A stretch of 64,000 bases of DNA, taken from positions 186,001-250,000 of the forward strand of contig NJFT01000025.1 of NCBI GenBank assembly GCA_002221725.1, in the 5' to 3' direction. This DNA comes from Scedosporium boydii. Lineage: Eukaryota > Ascomycota > Sordariomycetes > Microascales > Microascaceae. The position numbers and the translations under genes are program-made. Within the stretch, counting starts at the first letter, position 1, and each line of letters opens with the position of its first letter. Positions 1-10,663 of the stretch are shown one piece after another. The notes under the pieces are model-generated. The model searched no databases, had not been told where the DNA came from, and saw only the letters and a list, made by a program, of their open reading frames with translations.

Positions 1-101
1 CATAACATCCCCTCCAAACATCACCTTTCTCTTTTGCTCCCAACATCGAAAACCCAGCCCGACTCGCATCCTACACGACCACACCTTTAAACTTCGCCAC
101 A

Positions 102-1199
102 ATGTCCGCCGACCACCTAATAGACGACGACGAACAATATGCATCCTCAGAAGATTCCGACTTCGCCCCCGACGGCCTCGACACCGCCGACCGCGAATCC
201 CTAGACTCCGATTCCGAGGCAGAAGGCGATCGAGCCGCCGCGAAAAAGCGCAAAAGGGACGCCGCGGAAAATGTCGCAGAAGACGTGGACCTGCACAACT
301 CTGGTGACGAGACTGTGATCAAGAAGGGCGAGAGGCGGCGGAAGAAGAAGAAGAAGAAGGAGGGGGAGAAGGCTGAGGATGGCGAGGATGGCGAGGAGGG
401 TATCGTGATAAAGACGCGTAGTATGCGCGCGGCGGAGTATGTTTCTTTCAACCTGATTTACTTCCCCTACTTTTAGGCTTGTCAGTCTATCCTAACACGA
501 TTTTTTTTCCTTCTTAACAGAAAAGCGGAGCGAAAGTTTGCTGCGAGCACCGGCCCCGTCACAATCGACGTCGACGCACTATGGGAGCAGATGAAATCCG
601 GCTCCAGCGCCGGGCCTGCGGTCCCCCAAGCCGAATCTACATCCAAAGACAGCGCCGCCAACCTCCAGAGCGTCCCCGGCCCAGACACCACGGGCGACGC
701 AAGCGCGAACCTCGCAACCGATGCGCCTCTCGACCCTCCCGACATGATCCGCATCAAGCGGAAATACAACTTCGCCGGCCGAGTCCACACCGAAGAGAAA
801 CTCGTCCCCCGCGATTCGGCCGAAGCAAAGCTCTATCTCGAGTCGCAAGCCGGAGCACCGTTACCCGACGACGACCCTTCTGCACCTACAAGAAAAGTGC
901 CCCGGAAAGCCTTCCGTTCTGCCTTCGAGCCGGTCCTCGAACCCTTGCAGCGACGGGGCGATCTCAACCTCGGTGTGTCGGCGAGGCTTGAGGCCAGGGA
1001 CGCACGCGCCAAGAAACTGAATACTGTCGAGAAGAGCAGGATGGACTGGGCTGGGTTCGTGGATAAGGAGGGCATCAAGGATGAGCTGGAGCTGGCGGGC
1101 AGGTCGAAGGGCTCGTATGCCGAGAGGCAAGATTTCTTGGCGAGGAGCGAAGCCAGGAGAGAAGAGGACGCGAGAAGAGCGAGGGTTACCGCAAGGTGA
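102..1199 (+). CDS. swc5: SWR1-complex protein Swc5 (BCNT/CFDP1 family)
   Basis: Swc5 is the BCNT-family subunit of the SWR1 remodeller, which exchanges H2A for H2A.Z in nucleosomes. Two exons are seen, 102-436 and 521-1199. The 84-nt intron has a GTATGT donor, a CCTAAC branch and a TTAACAG acceptor, and the reading frame is continuous across the join (337 residues). The first ~110 residues are very acidic, with a lysine run near residue 85, as expected for a histone-binding N-terminus. The conserved BCNT-C domain occupies about residues 255-335 and contains KLNTVEKSRMDWAGFVD followed by the charged ARSEARREE tail. The start is the first ATG after a CT-rich leader. The gene converges with the GST kappa gene, 224 bases between stop codons. 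Family assignment is strong because of the BCNT-C motif. The role in SWR1 is family knowledge. Confidence 0.93.
437..520 (+). other. spliceosomal intron of swc5
   Basis: GTATGT at the 5' end, CCTAAC at 491 and AACAG at the 3' end. Removal joins GA to A as a GAA codon and keeps one frame. Confidence 0.88.
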
Positions 1200-1370
1200 T
1201 GAGGGAAACATAGTTTCAAGGAAGAACCGGGCTAGGCCAGTGGTGGGGAAAGAGGACACGGAGTGCTACGATAGTGTTTCAATGATACCCATGAGACGAC
1301 CCCAGAACGGATATACTTTCATGCCAATAGATATATACCGTTGATGCCACCTCTTATCAGTAACCTGTCC

Positions 1371-1394
1371 ACACACACACACACACACACACAC
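1371..1394. repeat. (CA)n microsatellite, ~12 units
   Basis: A pure CA dinucleotide run lies between the convergent 3' ends of swc5 and the GST kappa gene. Confidence 0.95.
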
Positions 1395-1423
1395 CCGCAC
1401 GCGGATAGCACCCCCTCTCGTAT

Positions 1424-2407
1424 TTACAGCTTCGATCCTTCCTTGCTCCCAGGAGGCAACAACTCAACATCCCGATACGGAAGACCAAGATGCTTATACA
1501 CAAACCCAAACCGATCACTCCCAAAAAACACCTCCTCCACGCCATCCCCGTTCCTAACCACTAGCCACGGCGCCCCAAACGCCCTCTTCTCCAACGCCAC
1601 CTCCGTAGTCTTCTTCAACGCATCCTTAATCTCCTCCGTCTCCGTCCCCTCCATAATTTTCCCCACATCCTCCCCGGAAAACAACTTCGGCTCGCGCGAG
1701 TAATCCCGCCCAGAGCCCGCAAATCCCCGCGGGCACTCCGCAAGCACAGTAGCGAGCTCGTCAGCCTTTGAGACATTGGGATGGGGAGGCGTGAAGAAGG
1801 AGTCGAGGAGGTAGTGCAGTGCCGTGACGTACGTCTCGGCCGGGTAGTGCCGCTTGATGTAGTGCAGGGCACGTTGGGGGATGATGGTTCTGCTGCGGGA
1901 GAAGAAGTTGGGGGGGAAGCGCATGTTGGATTTGCCGACTCGGGCGGCGGTGCGGGCGCCGTCGATGGAGAGGTGCTCGCCTTTGCGGGGGACCATCATG
2001 GGAGGGGCGTTTCCTGGATGGAATATTGTGAGCTAGGCACGCGGAACCGGTGGAATATGAATCAATATATAAATCAGAGACTGGGGGGCCCTACCAGCAG
2101 CTTTCATGATGGCGCCAAGAGCCACGGGATGGAACCTATCCAGGACATTGTGTTAGAATCAGGAATGGAGAGGATGAGGGAGAAAGAACATCACAGGGTA
2201 GCCTCACTCTACTTCGACTCCATGAGCAGCTAGAGTCTCCAGATTGGAAAAGAGATCGGCGAAGCCAACATAGCTAAACCACGAAGCTAAGATGTCGATG
2301 GACTATTAGCTTTCAAGGTTTCTGCATCATGTGTGATTCGCACATCTTGCGTTGGCATTGAACCTTCACTCACCAATATCGTAATAGAAATCAATTTTGC
2401 CGCCCAT
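1424..2407 (-). CDS. glutathione S-transferase kappa / DsbA-like thioredoxin-fold protein
   Basis: Kappa-class GSTs are DsbA-like enzymes of mitochondria or peroxisomes that conjugate glutathione; relatives isomerise 2-hydroxychromene carboxylate. I reconstructed four exons: 2374-2407, 2208-2286, 2095-2135 and 1424-2013, giving 247 residues. Introns are 2287-2373 (GTGAGT), 2136-2207 (GTGAGG) and 2014-2094 (GTAGGG), and each restores the family frame. The N-terminus MGGKIDFYYDIASWFSYVGF holds the catalytic-serine region (SPYS in human GSTK1, here SWFS). This is followed by PVALGAIMKAAGNAPP and the PRKG block, the helical insertion, and the C-terminal AFGAPW and FFGSDR motifs. The 191-residue open frame at 1424-1999 lacks the catalytic segment, so the upstream exons are needed. 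The proline after the catalytic serine is replaced by tryptophan. Substrate is unknown. Confidence 0.87.
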
Positions 2408-3278
2408 CTTTGCTACAGTATGTTGAGAATTCTTGTTCCTTCGATCGCGCGTTGAGATCTCGATGTCTGAAAGCCGTGGCGAGGTTAGAATTGAGTGTCG
2501 GGAGAGGTGACTTAATAGCTCCAACTCGGCGCAACTCTGCGACTAAGACCGGATCTTGGACCTCGGCATCTCCACATCGGCGACCATCAATCCAAGTCTG
2601 GGGTTTCCCCAACATGGAAAGCTTATGTTCGTGGATAGAACAACACCTCCCCTTCCCCAGAACTACACGGCACCACAAGCAACGAACAATGCGGAGAGCG
2701 CCATGCCATGCCAATTTAGGATGATGCAACAGGGGGAAGGAACAAAAACTCGCGATTATTAAACAATCCGCATCTTACTGTTACTACGAAGTGCCTGAAG
2801 CTAGCGGCTCGGGAGACGCCATTGCGCTTGATCCCAACAGGGCCAACGCCCCAGATCTATGAGGGCGGATATAGGGGACAAATGCTAGTATTGTTCTTGC
2901 TCTTTCTTGCACAACCCAACGCAAATCGATATGCTAGCATGGCGTATCCTTCCCAGGCCGAAATCCATGCTGTACTTCGTATAGGGATGGCAACAGAGTT
3001 GATCTCAAGATACTTATGGCCTTGATTTCGGGTGCAGACTGTCTTAGAATACAGAGCTTCAGCCCTATCTATTTCTATTCACGCTCGTAGCATCTCATCT
3101 CCACGGCCCGTTAAACCAAGAGCTGATGGAAATGGAAATTGTAGCTCCAGTCTATGAATCGATTCTCTATCATAACCAAGGAAGCTAAACTGCTAAAATC
3201 GGAGTCTAATACCTAGTTTACAAACGGGGGATCTATCAATTAACATTGCCAGTACTCGTACAAATATACCCGTCTCTC
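2408..3278. other. intergenic region between two minus-strand genes
   Basis: No supportable gene. It carries one copy of the window-wide 9-mer (TACTTCGTA at 2973-2981) and a near copy (TACGAAGTG at 2784). It is presumably the GST kappa promoter plus the 3' flank of the kinase pseudogene. Confidence 0.6.
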
Positions 3279-4744
3279 TCAGGGCCTCCGCAGAAAATCG
3301 TCCCATAAAAGATCTGTCGCCGACGCCCGCTCTTCCGGCAGCCAGCACAGCATCCGCCGTGCAAACCCAATGAACAATTCCTTTTCTTCCCCATCTAGCT
3401 TCTCTTCGCGGGTCCAAATCGACTGAGCTGGGATCGGCGTCGACGCAATCCATATCCCTTGCTCATCCCAGTACTTCTTACACGCCTCACTGCGCGCTAG
3501 GGACGCGGGCGGCGGCGGCCCCATCAAGGACACCATTTCTGCCAAGTGCTGTTCGTCGTCTAGTATACCTCTTTTTCTTGCCGAGAAGAGGCTTGTCCCC
3601 TCAAAGAGGTCCCAAAGCTGTGTAAGAAGGAAGGTAAGTAATGATGTCCAACCACCAGGTTCATGCACTTGTGATGAATTAGACGCACCATGAGGCCAAC
3701 TGCCCAAATATCAACAGGATAGCTCCATTCCATATCCAATATGACCTCTGGTGCCCGGTATATATCGGGCATGATATCACCGCCATGGCTTTCACCTACG
3801 CGAGCCATGCCAAAATCTGAGATGACTGGTGAACCATGTGTAAGTGGCATTCGGCGAGAATAATCGTGCGGCTGGCCAATGTCTTCCGTGGCGCCGGGTC
3901 AATGATTTCTGACCGTTCAATCTCAGGTAGTAGGGCCGGGTCGTGAATACCGAGGAGAATGTTGTTAGGTGATACATCTTTTGAAAAAGGATCAATGATC
4001 AATACATACTCGTGCCCTCTTCGTGCCGTTCTATCTGTCAAGCTTACCTGTATGGACAACACCGGCCTGATGAAGAAAGTCTATGCCGATCAGGATAATT
4101 TTGACAGTCAGTTTGAAGAGAGGCATGTCTAGCGATCTTTCTGGGAACATATTTCGCAGATCGGTTAGATTCATTCCCAGCGGTTTACAGACGAGGCAAC
4201 GGTGCGTAGTCCCATAGCTGCTGGTAATGCTGAAATGGTCTTGGACAAGGCGAGTGTAGTTTCTCCCTGGGTGTTCTCCCTCAACGGTCGCCACATGCTC
4301 AGCTATCGCAATCTCTTTATCGGCCTGGGCATCTAATTCGGATGCTGATTGCGCTGTGCAGAATTCGATGGTTAGGAAGTCATCGGCATTTCCCTTGACA
4401 TCGCGACATAACCACGCTGTTGAGCCGACACCATATCCAAGCTTGGCAACCACTCGATACCGATCGTTCAGAACCTCCCCAAGGGTGACGGGGTAATAAT
4501 TGTCTGCACGGTATTCAGGCACGCCTTCTTCCTGCACTACAACATCTTGGGGAGCCTCTTCAAAGACTGGTGGCGCTGACGGGGCTGTGGAGAAAGTAGC
4601 TGATTGAATGTTTAGATGCGCCACCGTCCGTGGCTGAATGAGAGAGTGGATTCGCAGCTGTTTCGCGTATGAATTGAGACTAGGCCTATAGGAAGTGTAT
4701 AATAGGCGAGTGAAAGCACGACGCGATAAACGGGGGAACGTCAT
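3279..4744 (-). pseudogene. broken SRPK-like protein kinase
   Basis: SR-protein kinases phosphorylate RS domains. Three exons are seen: 4048-4744, 3689-3977 and 3279-3617. The introns are 3978-4047 (GTAAGC..AAAAG) and 3618-3688 (GTGCGT..ACACAG). Recognisable blocks in order are the glycine loop LGYGVGSTAW, the catalytic loop VVHTDVSPNN after splicing, DFG (SDFGMARVGE), YRAPEVILDMEWSYPVDIWAVG and a C-lobe ending FLRRP. Two defects stand out. The beta-3 lysine position (family type V/T-L-K-V) reads FLTIEFC, so lysine is replaced by glutamate. The catalytic loop and DFG also lie in different frames with no usable intron between them: one T appears missing at about 3861, where the family motif R-T-I-Y-S-R would be restored. 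The first ~60 residues resemble a mitochondrial presequence. It could instead be an assembly indel in a pseudokinase gene. Confidence 0.75.
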
Positions 4745-5608
4745 AGTGTGGCAGGTCGTGAAGGCGGCAGCGGCCGGGGGATGCTAGCCCTGCTAGATTA
4801 CACACGATTGATTCTCAACAAGTAGTGCGGCTGTCCGAAGTACACAGCCGCGTGGATAGAGGTAACGGACTCGCCGAGTGAACGCGGAAAACGGTGTCTG
4901 TTCAAATATCTAGCGAGAGCTCCCCTTGACATCAATCAATGATTCCTTAGATGTATGTTGAGGGACGAAGGGAAGCGCCAGAGTTCCCGGGGTGGTTTTT
5001 CCGACGCGTCAACTTGTACAAGCAGTTCAACGCTGCCTTCAAAGTAAAACTTACGTTTCTAGCCCGCGTGGAATGAAGTCACCGTCTGTTGGTTGATGCA
5101 AATCGTTGGGGGATGAATTCAAAGAAGCGGACTTTGTCTCTGACAAGCTCGCAAAGTCCTCGCCAAGCCCGAAACCCATTCCAGGAGGATTTGCTCTTCG
5201 CCTCTCCCCCTATAAACCAATCCCTCGTCTAATCGAGAGATTGCCCAACCCCATGCCAACAATGACAGATGAAAAGGCCACGCAGAAAGAATACAGATAT
5301 TACTTCAACTTCAGATAGGGGTGCGGTGCGGCTGTCACTTGGACAGGGCGAGCGATGAGATTATCTTTATGAACGTTGACTGCAGGAAAAAAAAAAATAC
5401 AGATTTGCCAAATAAACATTCGCAAGGTCCCTGTCCAGCAACGTAAACTATCCGCCAAAGTACTTCGCATAAAAAAACGAGAAAACACAATGAACAAGAG
5501 AGCCGCCAGAGACAGAGAACATAATCCTTCGCATGCAACAACAGTACCGTAGTAGCCAAGTAAGCTAACCCGTTTCTTTCCTGCTTCATCTTACAGCCTC
5601 CTTTCTCT
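4745..5608. other. intergenic region, no gene seen
   Basis: This separates the kinase pseudogene start from the 3' end of the Yta7 gene. A TATAAA lies at 5211-5216, but no credible downstream reading frame follows it. A run of ten A bases lies near 5388. Confidence 0.55.
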
Positions 5609-8600
5609 TTACTGACTCAACTGCAACACCCCCTGCGTACTCTCGATATCCCTAATCGTATCATTAAACACCTCGGTGAGGTTATTGAGCACCATCATCC
5701 TGTTCGACTCGTTCCTGGTCCTCCAGACAACCTCCATCAACTCGCGGTTAATCTGCTCCAACTGCTCAATCGTGCAGCCCGAGGTCCTCTCCGTCAAATC
5801 CGTGAGGAAGTCATGCACCTGGCCCTCGTGAATGACGATAGTGGGTTGCGAGGACAAGCCCGAATTCCTCACAGATTGGGAGCCTTCCTCGCCCGAAGTC
5901 TCGTTGACATGGCTGTTGGAGCTGACGTGGTTCGACTTACGCACCGATGTCATCCGAGATCCGAAGGGTTGCCGGCTCTCCGAGGACGTCGGGCTATTCT
6001 CCGTTAACCCAGAACCACCGATACGCAACCTGCCGCTGGCCAGGGCATGGGCCTGCGAGTGCATCCAGGATTCGCCACTTGACTGTTCCTGACTGGCGGG
6101 AACGGGAAGGGTATCGGGCATCTGCGAATTCTCAGCCTGTCCAGAGCCAGAGCCGGAGTGGTCATGATACCCGTTCGTCAACTGCGTGCTAAAGTTGGAA
6201 GACTTATTCGAAGGATCCGACGTCTTCGTAGTCGAGGCGTCGTTGAGAATCGCGGATGGTGACACACCAGGAGGAACCGACGTGACAGCAGAGCGCTGTG
6301 ACACTTGTGTCGCCGCCATACCGCCACTGGCAGTCTCTGCACCCGGCCTCCGTGCCGATGGAGGAGGCGGCTGCATCCGCGGCACATCTGGGAATTCCTG
6401 AGAATCACCGTCCATGCCACTCATCTGGACGTCACTGCCGCGTCTCACCAATGTGCCGTTGCCGGGATGATTGGCATCCGAGGCCGAGCCATGTCCATTA
6501 GATAATGGGCTCATAACCTGGAACCTCGCGGTCGTCGTTCGGGATCCTGGCAGAGGCTCGCCGACAGTCACGGGCCCTTGGGCTTGGGAATCGCTGTCGT
6601 TACCGACAACATCAGATTGGACAACATCCACTATCGACTGAATCGCGAGTCTCTTCCGCTCTCTCTCCGCCGCCCGCTTAGCGCGATGGACTTGTCGCTG
6701 ATAGAGAGCTTCCCAGTCAACATTGCTTGTTGAATGCTCCACATTGGCCACGTCAACCTCAACGTTAGAGACGAGTTCATTTGCCTTGAGGGTTCGCTCC
6801 TTGTCACCGATATTCCGCGAATCTTTGGCCAAAGTTTTGATATCAAACAGGAAATCCTTGGGTCGGCAGTAGAATCCATTGGAAAGCCTCTCCTCGATTG
6901 TAGTCGTTTCGAGATTGTAGAATATGTTGCCAGTTGTTGTCTCCTTAAGAACGTCATTTCCGTGCTTGTCCTTAACAATCTCGAATGGCCGCACCTCGCT
7001 CTCCGCGAGATCAGGTCGGACGTAGTTAGGGTCCGCTTCCGCATACAAGTATGTGAGCTGCGTAAAGGGAATGGCAGGCTGCCGGAACTTCTTGTACTTC
7101 CTGTTGATCTGATCCATGATCGGCTGCAGTTGTACTTTTAGTACATTCAGGAGTTGGCGATCCCGCTTCTCCAGTGCCTTCATCTCCGCTTTTGACGGGA
7201 CCTTGGGCGGCGGAGGTGGCGCGACCTCAAGTTCCTCCAAGACACGCAGCTTTCGGTTGGCGGGGTCAGGGAACTCTGCAGGGTTCATCCTGATGTAATT
7301 GATAATAGCTGAGAAGTACTCTCGTCGGTTAGGCTGCGTAATTGTTAGCAAGGTCCAGCCTGAGGGGAGTAGCTTCTCTAAGCGACAAACAACACTTACC
7401 TGGTCAGGGCGCTGGATTTCGATACGGTTCTTCCGCGAATATCCGAAGAAATCCTTCAAAAGCTCGGCAGGCAGGTGTTCCAGATCACACTCGGCAGAGG
7501 CTAAAAGCAGAACTGGATCGGTGGGTGGAATTGCCCGCAGCATTGACTGAAAGGTGATCATGGCAAGGCTGTCTCGTAACGAAGCATACCAAGTCTCAAT
7601 GTTGGGAATGAATATTACACTTGGTTTATGTCGCTTGATTTCCGTGAACTTGCCAACAATGACTTGCTCCATGGGCTATGAAGGTAAACAATGTTAGTAT
7701 AAGAGTTCCCTCGATCTTCCAACAGAAAAAATAAAATAAAAGCGAGGACAAAAGGCTCCAATACTTACACGTCCGTCAGCTAGCAAACTTGGCAGATCAA
7801 AAGTTTGAACATGCACCCCTTCAAGGTGGTGAAGAACCGCAGAGGATAGGTAGCCTTGGCCCATCCCGCTTGCGCCGTGAATCAAGAACCTAGGCCGGAA
7901 TACTCGGCATCTTTCGAACTCCTGGTGGAGCTTCTCCCGCCCGAAGCCGTGGTCGCCATCAGTGACTTGCTCAAACATGGCTTCCTCGAGTGCCGTTATT
8001 TTCTTCTTGCGAGGGAGAGTTTCGTCCAACGCATCCCTGATTGCGGCGAACTGGTCGCGGAGAAGGGGCTCGATGCCTAGAGGGAGGGGAGCGGCGCCGG
8101 ATGTCGTAGAACGTTCCGAGGAAGGAATCATCTGCTTGATGGACAGCATGAAGTCTGTGGCGTGGACAACAATATTGTCAGGATCGACAATGAGCTTTTC
8201 TTGCGACGAGTATATCTGTGGGTAGGCGCGTTGGATAGAGTTAAGAGCGGCCTCAGTGCACAAGGCGCGCAGATCAGCACCACCGTAGCCCTTGGTGTGC
8301 TCGGCGAGGGAATCTTTGAATTGATCCTGCAGACCCCAGTCTTTCGTATGGATGTCGATGATTGCTCGTCTGCCTTCCTTATCAGGGAGCGGGAAATAAA
8401 ACTCCCTGTCAAAACGACCAGGTCGTCGTAGCGCGGGATCGATATTGTCCGGACGGTTGGTGGCGCCGATTACAATGACCTGTCCACGACCATCCATGCC
8501 ATCCATCAAAGCGAGGAGAGTGGAGACGATACTGGCATGAATCTGCTCCTGCTTACTCGACCGAACAGGAGCAAGACCATCTATCTCATCAAAGAAGATG

Positions 8601-10663
8601 ATGCTCGGCTGGGTGCGTCTAGCCTCTTCGAAAAGGAGTCGTAGCTGTCTTTCCGCCTCTCCGACCCACTTGCTCAGGGCATCAGCTCCCTTGCGCATAT
8701 AGAAGGATATCTTCTTACCCTCGGAACTGACAGAGTTGGCCAGTGCTCGGGCCAGAAGCGTTTTTCCGGTGCCGGGAGGTCCGTGGAAGAGGACACCTCG
8801 GGGCGGGGTTACATGGAACTTCAAGAACAGTTCCGGGTATAGGAGGGGCAACTGAACCATTTCCTTCAGCTTGTCGATGTGACCTTGAAGACCACCGACT
8901 TGGCTGAAGTTGACGTTCATATTCACGCCGAGCGGGTCTGCGTCGGCGAATGCCTTTTGGTTCTTGATCTTGCCAACATTCGGAGTAGCACCAACACCGC
9001 CAAGACCATCAGCGTTAATAGCGCCACCGATGCCGCCGAGCATGCCTGGAGGAGCAGCAGAGGTAGGTGTCATCCCTACATTTCCGACAGCGTTGGAACG
9101 CGTAACCATCTCATCGTCACTACTATCGGAGTCCACGCCGCCTGCTGCGCCGGTGCCCCAGGGTCCGCCGAGGAGTGAGCCAACCCCGCCCCCGCCGCCA
9201 AAAGGTCCGTAGGCCGTATTGAGAGGTCGTTCCCAAGCTAGACCCGCACCACCACGAGCACCCCGACGACGGGCGGGGGTTGGAGCAGGATCTTCGGGCT
9301 CTTCTTCTTCAATGGCCGCCGCCGTCAGGGGGGGTAGATAGTAGCTGACAGGTTTGGCAGTCGCGCGACGCCTCTTCGGTTCTTGGTAAATAATAGATGG
9401 GGAGCGACGTCGCCGACGCGGGCGAGAGGTTTCACGAAGTTCCTCGAGTTCCTCGGCAAGTTCGTCTCTATCGAGTTCAACCTCGTCACCCGAGTCTTCG
9501 CGCCTCGCCGCCGCTCTGGTGCTTCTTCGCTTATTGCGGCTGGAGCGGCGACCCCTGGGAGTGGGGCTATCATACTCAGCGTCGTCGTCTCCATCGACGT
9601 TCGCGGCCGACTCGGCTCCAGACGGCTCACCATCCGACTCCTCGCCAGGATCAAAGTCACTACTAGGCTCCTGGGCGGATTTGCGACGGCTGGATCGGCG
9701 CCTTAGCCGCCGAGTTCCGGTGTTGTCTTCATCGTCTTCGGCCTTATCTTCCGGCTCTTCGGCCACGGTAGTAGAATTCTTGCGTCGAGTAGACCTAGTA
9801 CGTGTAACGGGGCCATCGTCGTCTTCTTCTTCGTCTTCCCGAGTCTCTTCGACATTGGGAGCCACGTCAGGTTTCTCCTCGGCGGTAGACGCTTCGGCTT
9901 CTTCGACCTCTTCATCCTTCTCTTCCACGGACTCAAGCGGCTGGTCTTGCTCTTCTTGAGCGGCTTGCGTTTCGCGGGAACTGCTTTCTTGAGTCGCTTC
10001 TTCTATAGTTTCGGGAGCCTTCTTCAGACCCTTCATAGCACGCGAGGACCGAGTTGCGCGGGCGGCAGTTTCAGGGCTAACGCTCCTCGAGCCACGAGCA
10101 GGCACGGCATGGTGGCCAGAATTAGACAGCTCAACAAGCTCTTCTTGGAATTCCTCGGTCCTGGCCCTAGTTGTCCGCCGAGTAGCTCTCAGGTTGAGAT
10201 TTGAAGCTTCGCTCTTGGGCACTTTCAGGCGAATAATTTTGGACTTGGCTTTGCCACGGGGTGTTTTCTGGAGCTCGTCGACACCATCGTCTTCGGCAGC
10301 ATCATCATCTTCCTGGTCGCTACTCTCGGCATAGCTGATTTGTTTGGTCGCAGCCTTGCGCGTTCGACGACCAGCGGCATTGACTGGCAAGTCCTCGGCT
10401 TCTTGTTCGTCATCTGATCCCATATCGAAGGAGGCTTCATCCTGGCTATCTGATAGCACCTCCTCATCGTCCTCAATGTCTGTTCCTGAATAATTTCGGT
10501 TGGGCCTGCGGCGGCTAGCTCCTGAATTCCGTCGACCTCTCGCCTGGTGACGCGACCTCTTCTTGCCCCGACGGGTTTCTGTCTCGGGTTCGAAGTTTTC
10601 ATCGTCGGAATCAGACTTGTTGGGGTCGAAGTCCAGAAGCTCTCTCTTGCGTTTGCTCGCCAT
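5609..10663 (-). CDS. yta7: Yta7/Abo1/ATAD2-type AAA ATPase with bromodomain
   Basis: This family makes hexameric AAA machines that load, evict or organise histone H3-H4 on chromatin. Three exons (7769-10663, 7400-7675, 5609-7333) encode about 1631 residues. The introns 7676-7768 (GTAAGT..CATAG) and 7334-7399 (GTAAGT..CGCAG) keep the frame. The N-terminal ~450 residues are acidic and basic low-complexity sequence beginning MASKRKRELLDFDPN. AAA1 has Walker A GPPGTGKTLLARALA near residue 630, Walker B IIFFDEIDG near 690 and the sensor/arginine-finger region GATNRPDNIDPALRRPGRFD. A degenerate second AAA domain (GASGMGQGYLS in place of a Walker A) spans the first intron. A bromodomain-like region lies around residues 1150-1290, with YVRPD and the NGFYCRPKDF loop, followed by a serine-rich tail. 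The order matches the family exactly. Confidence 0.94.
7676..7768 (-). other. first intron of yta7
   Basis: GTAAGT donor directly after the LLADGR codons and a CATAG acceptor before the MEQVIVGKF codons. An ACTAAC branch lies near the 3' end. Confidence 0.88.
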
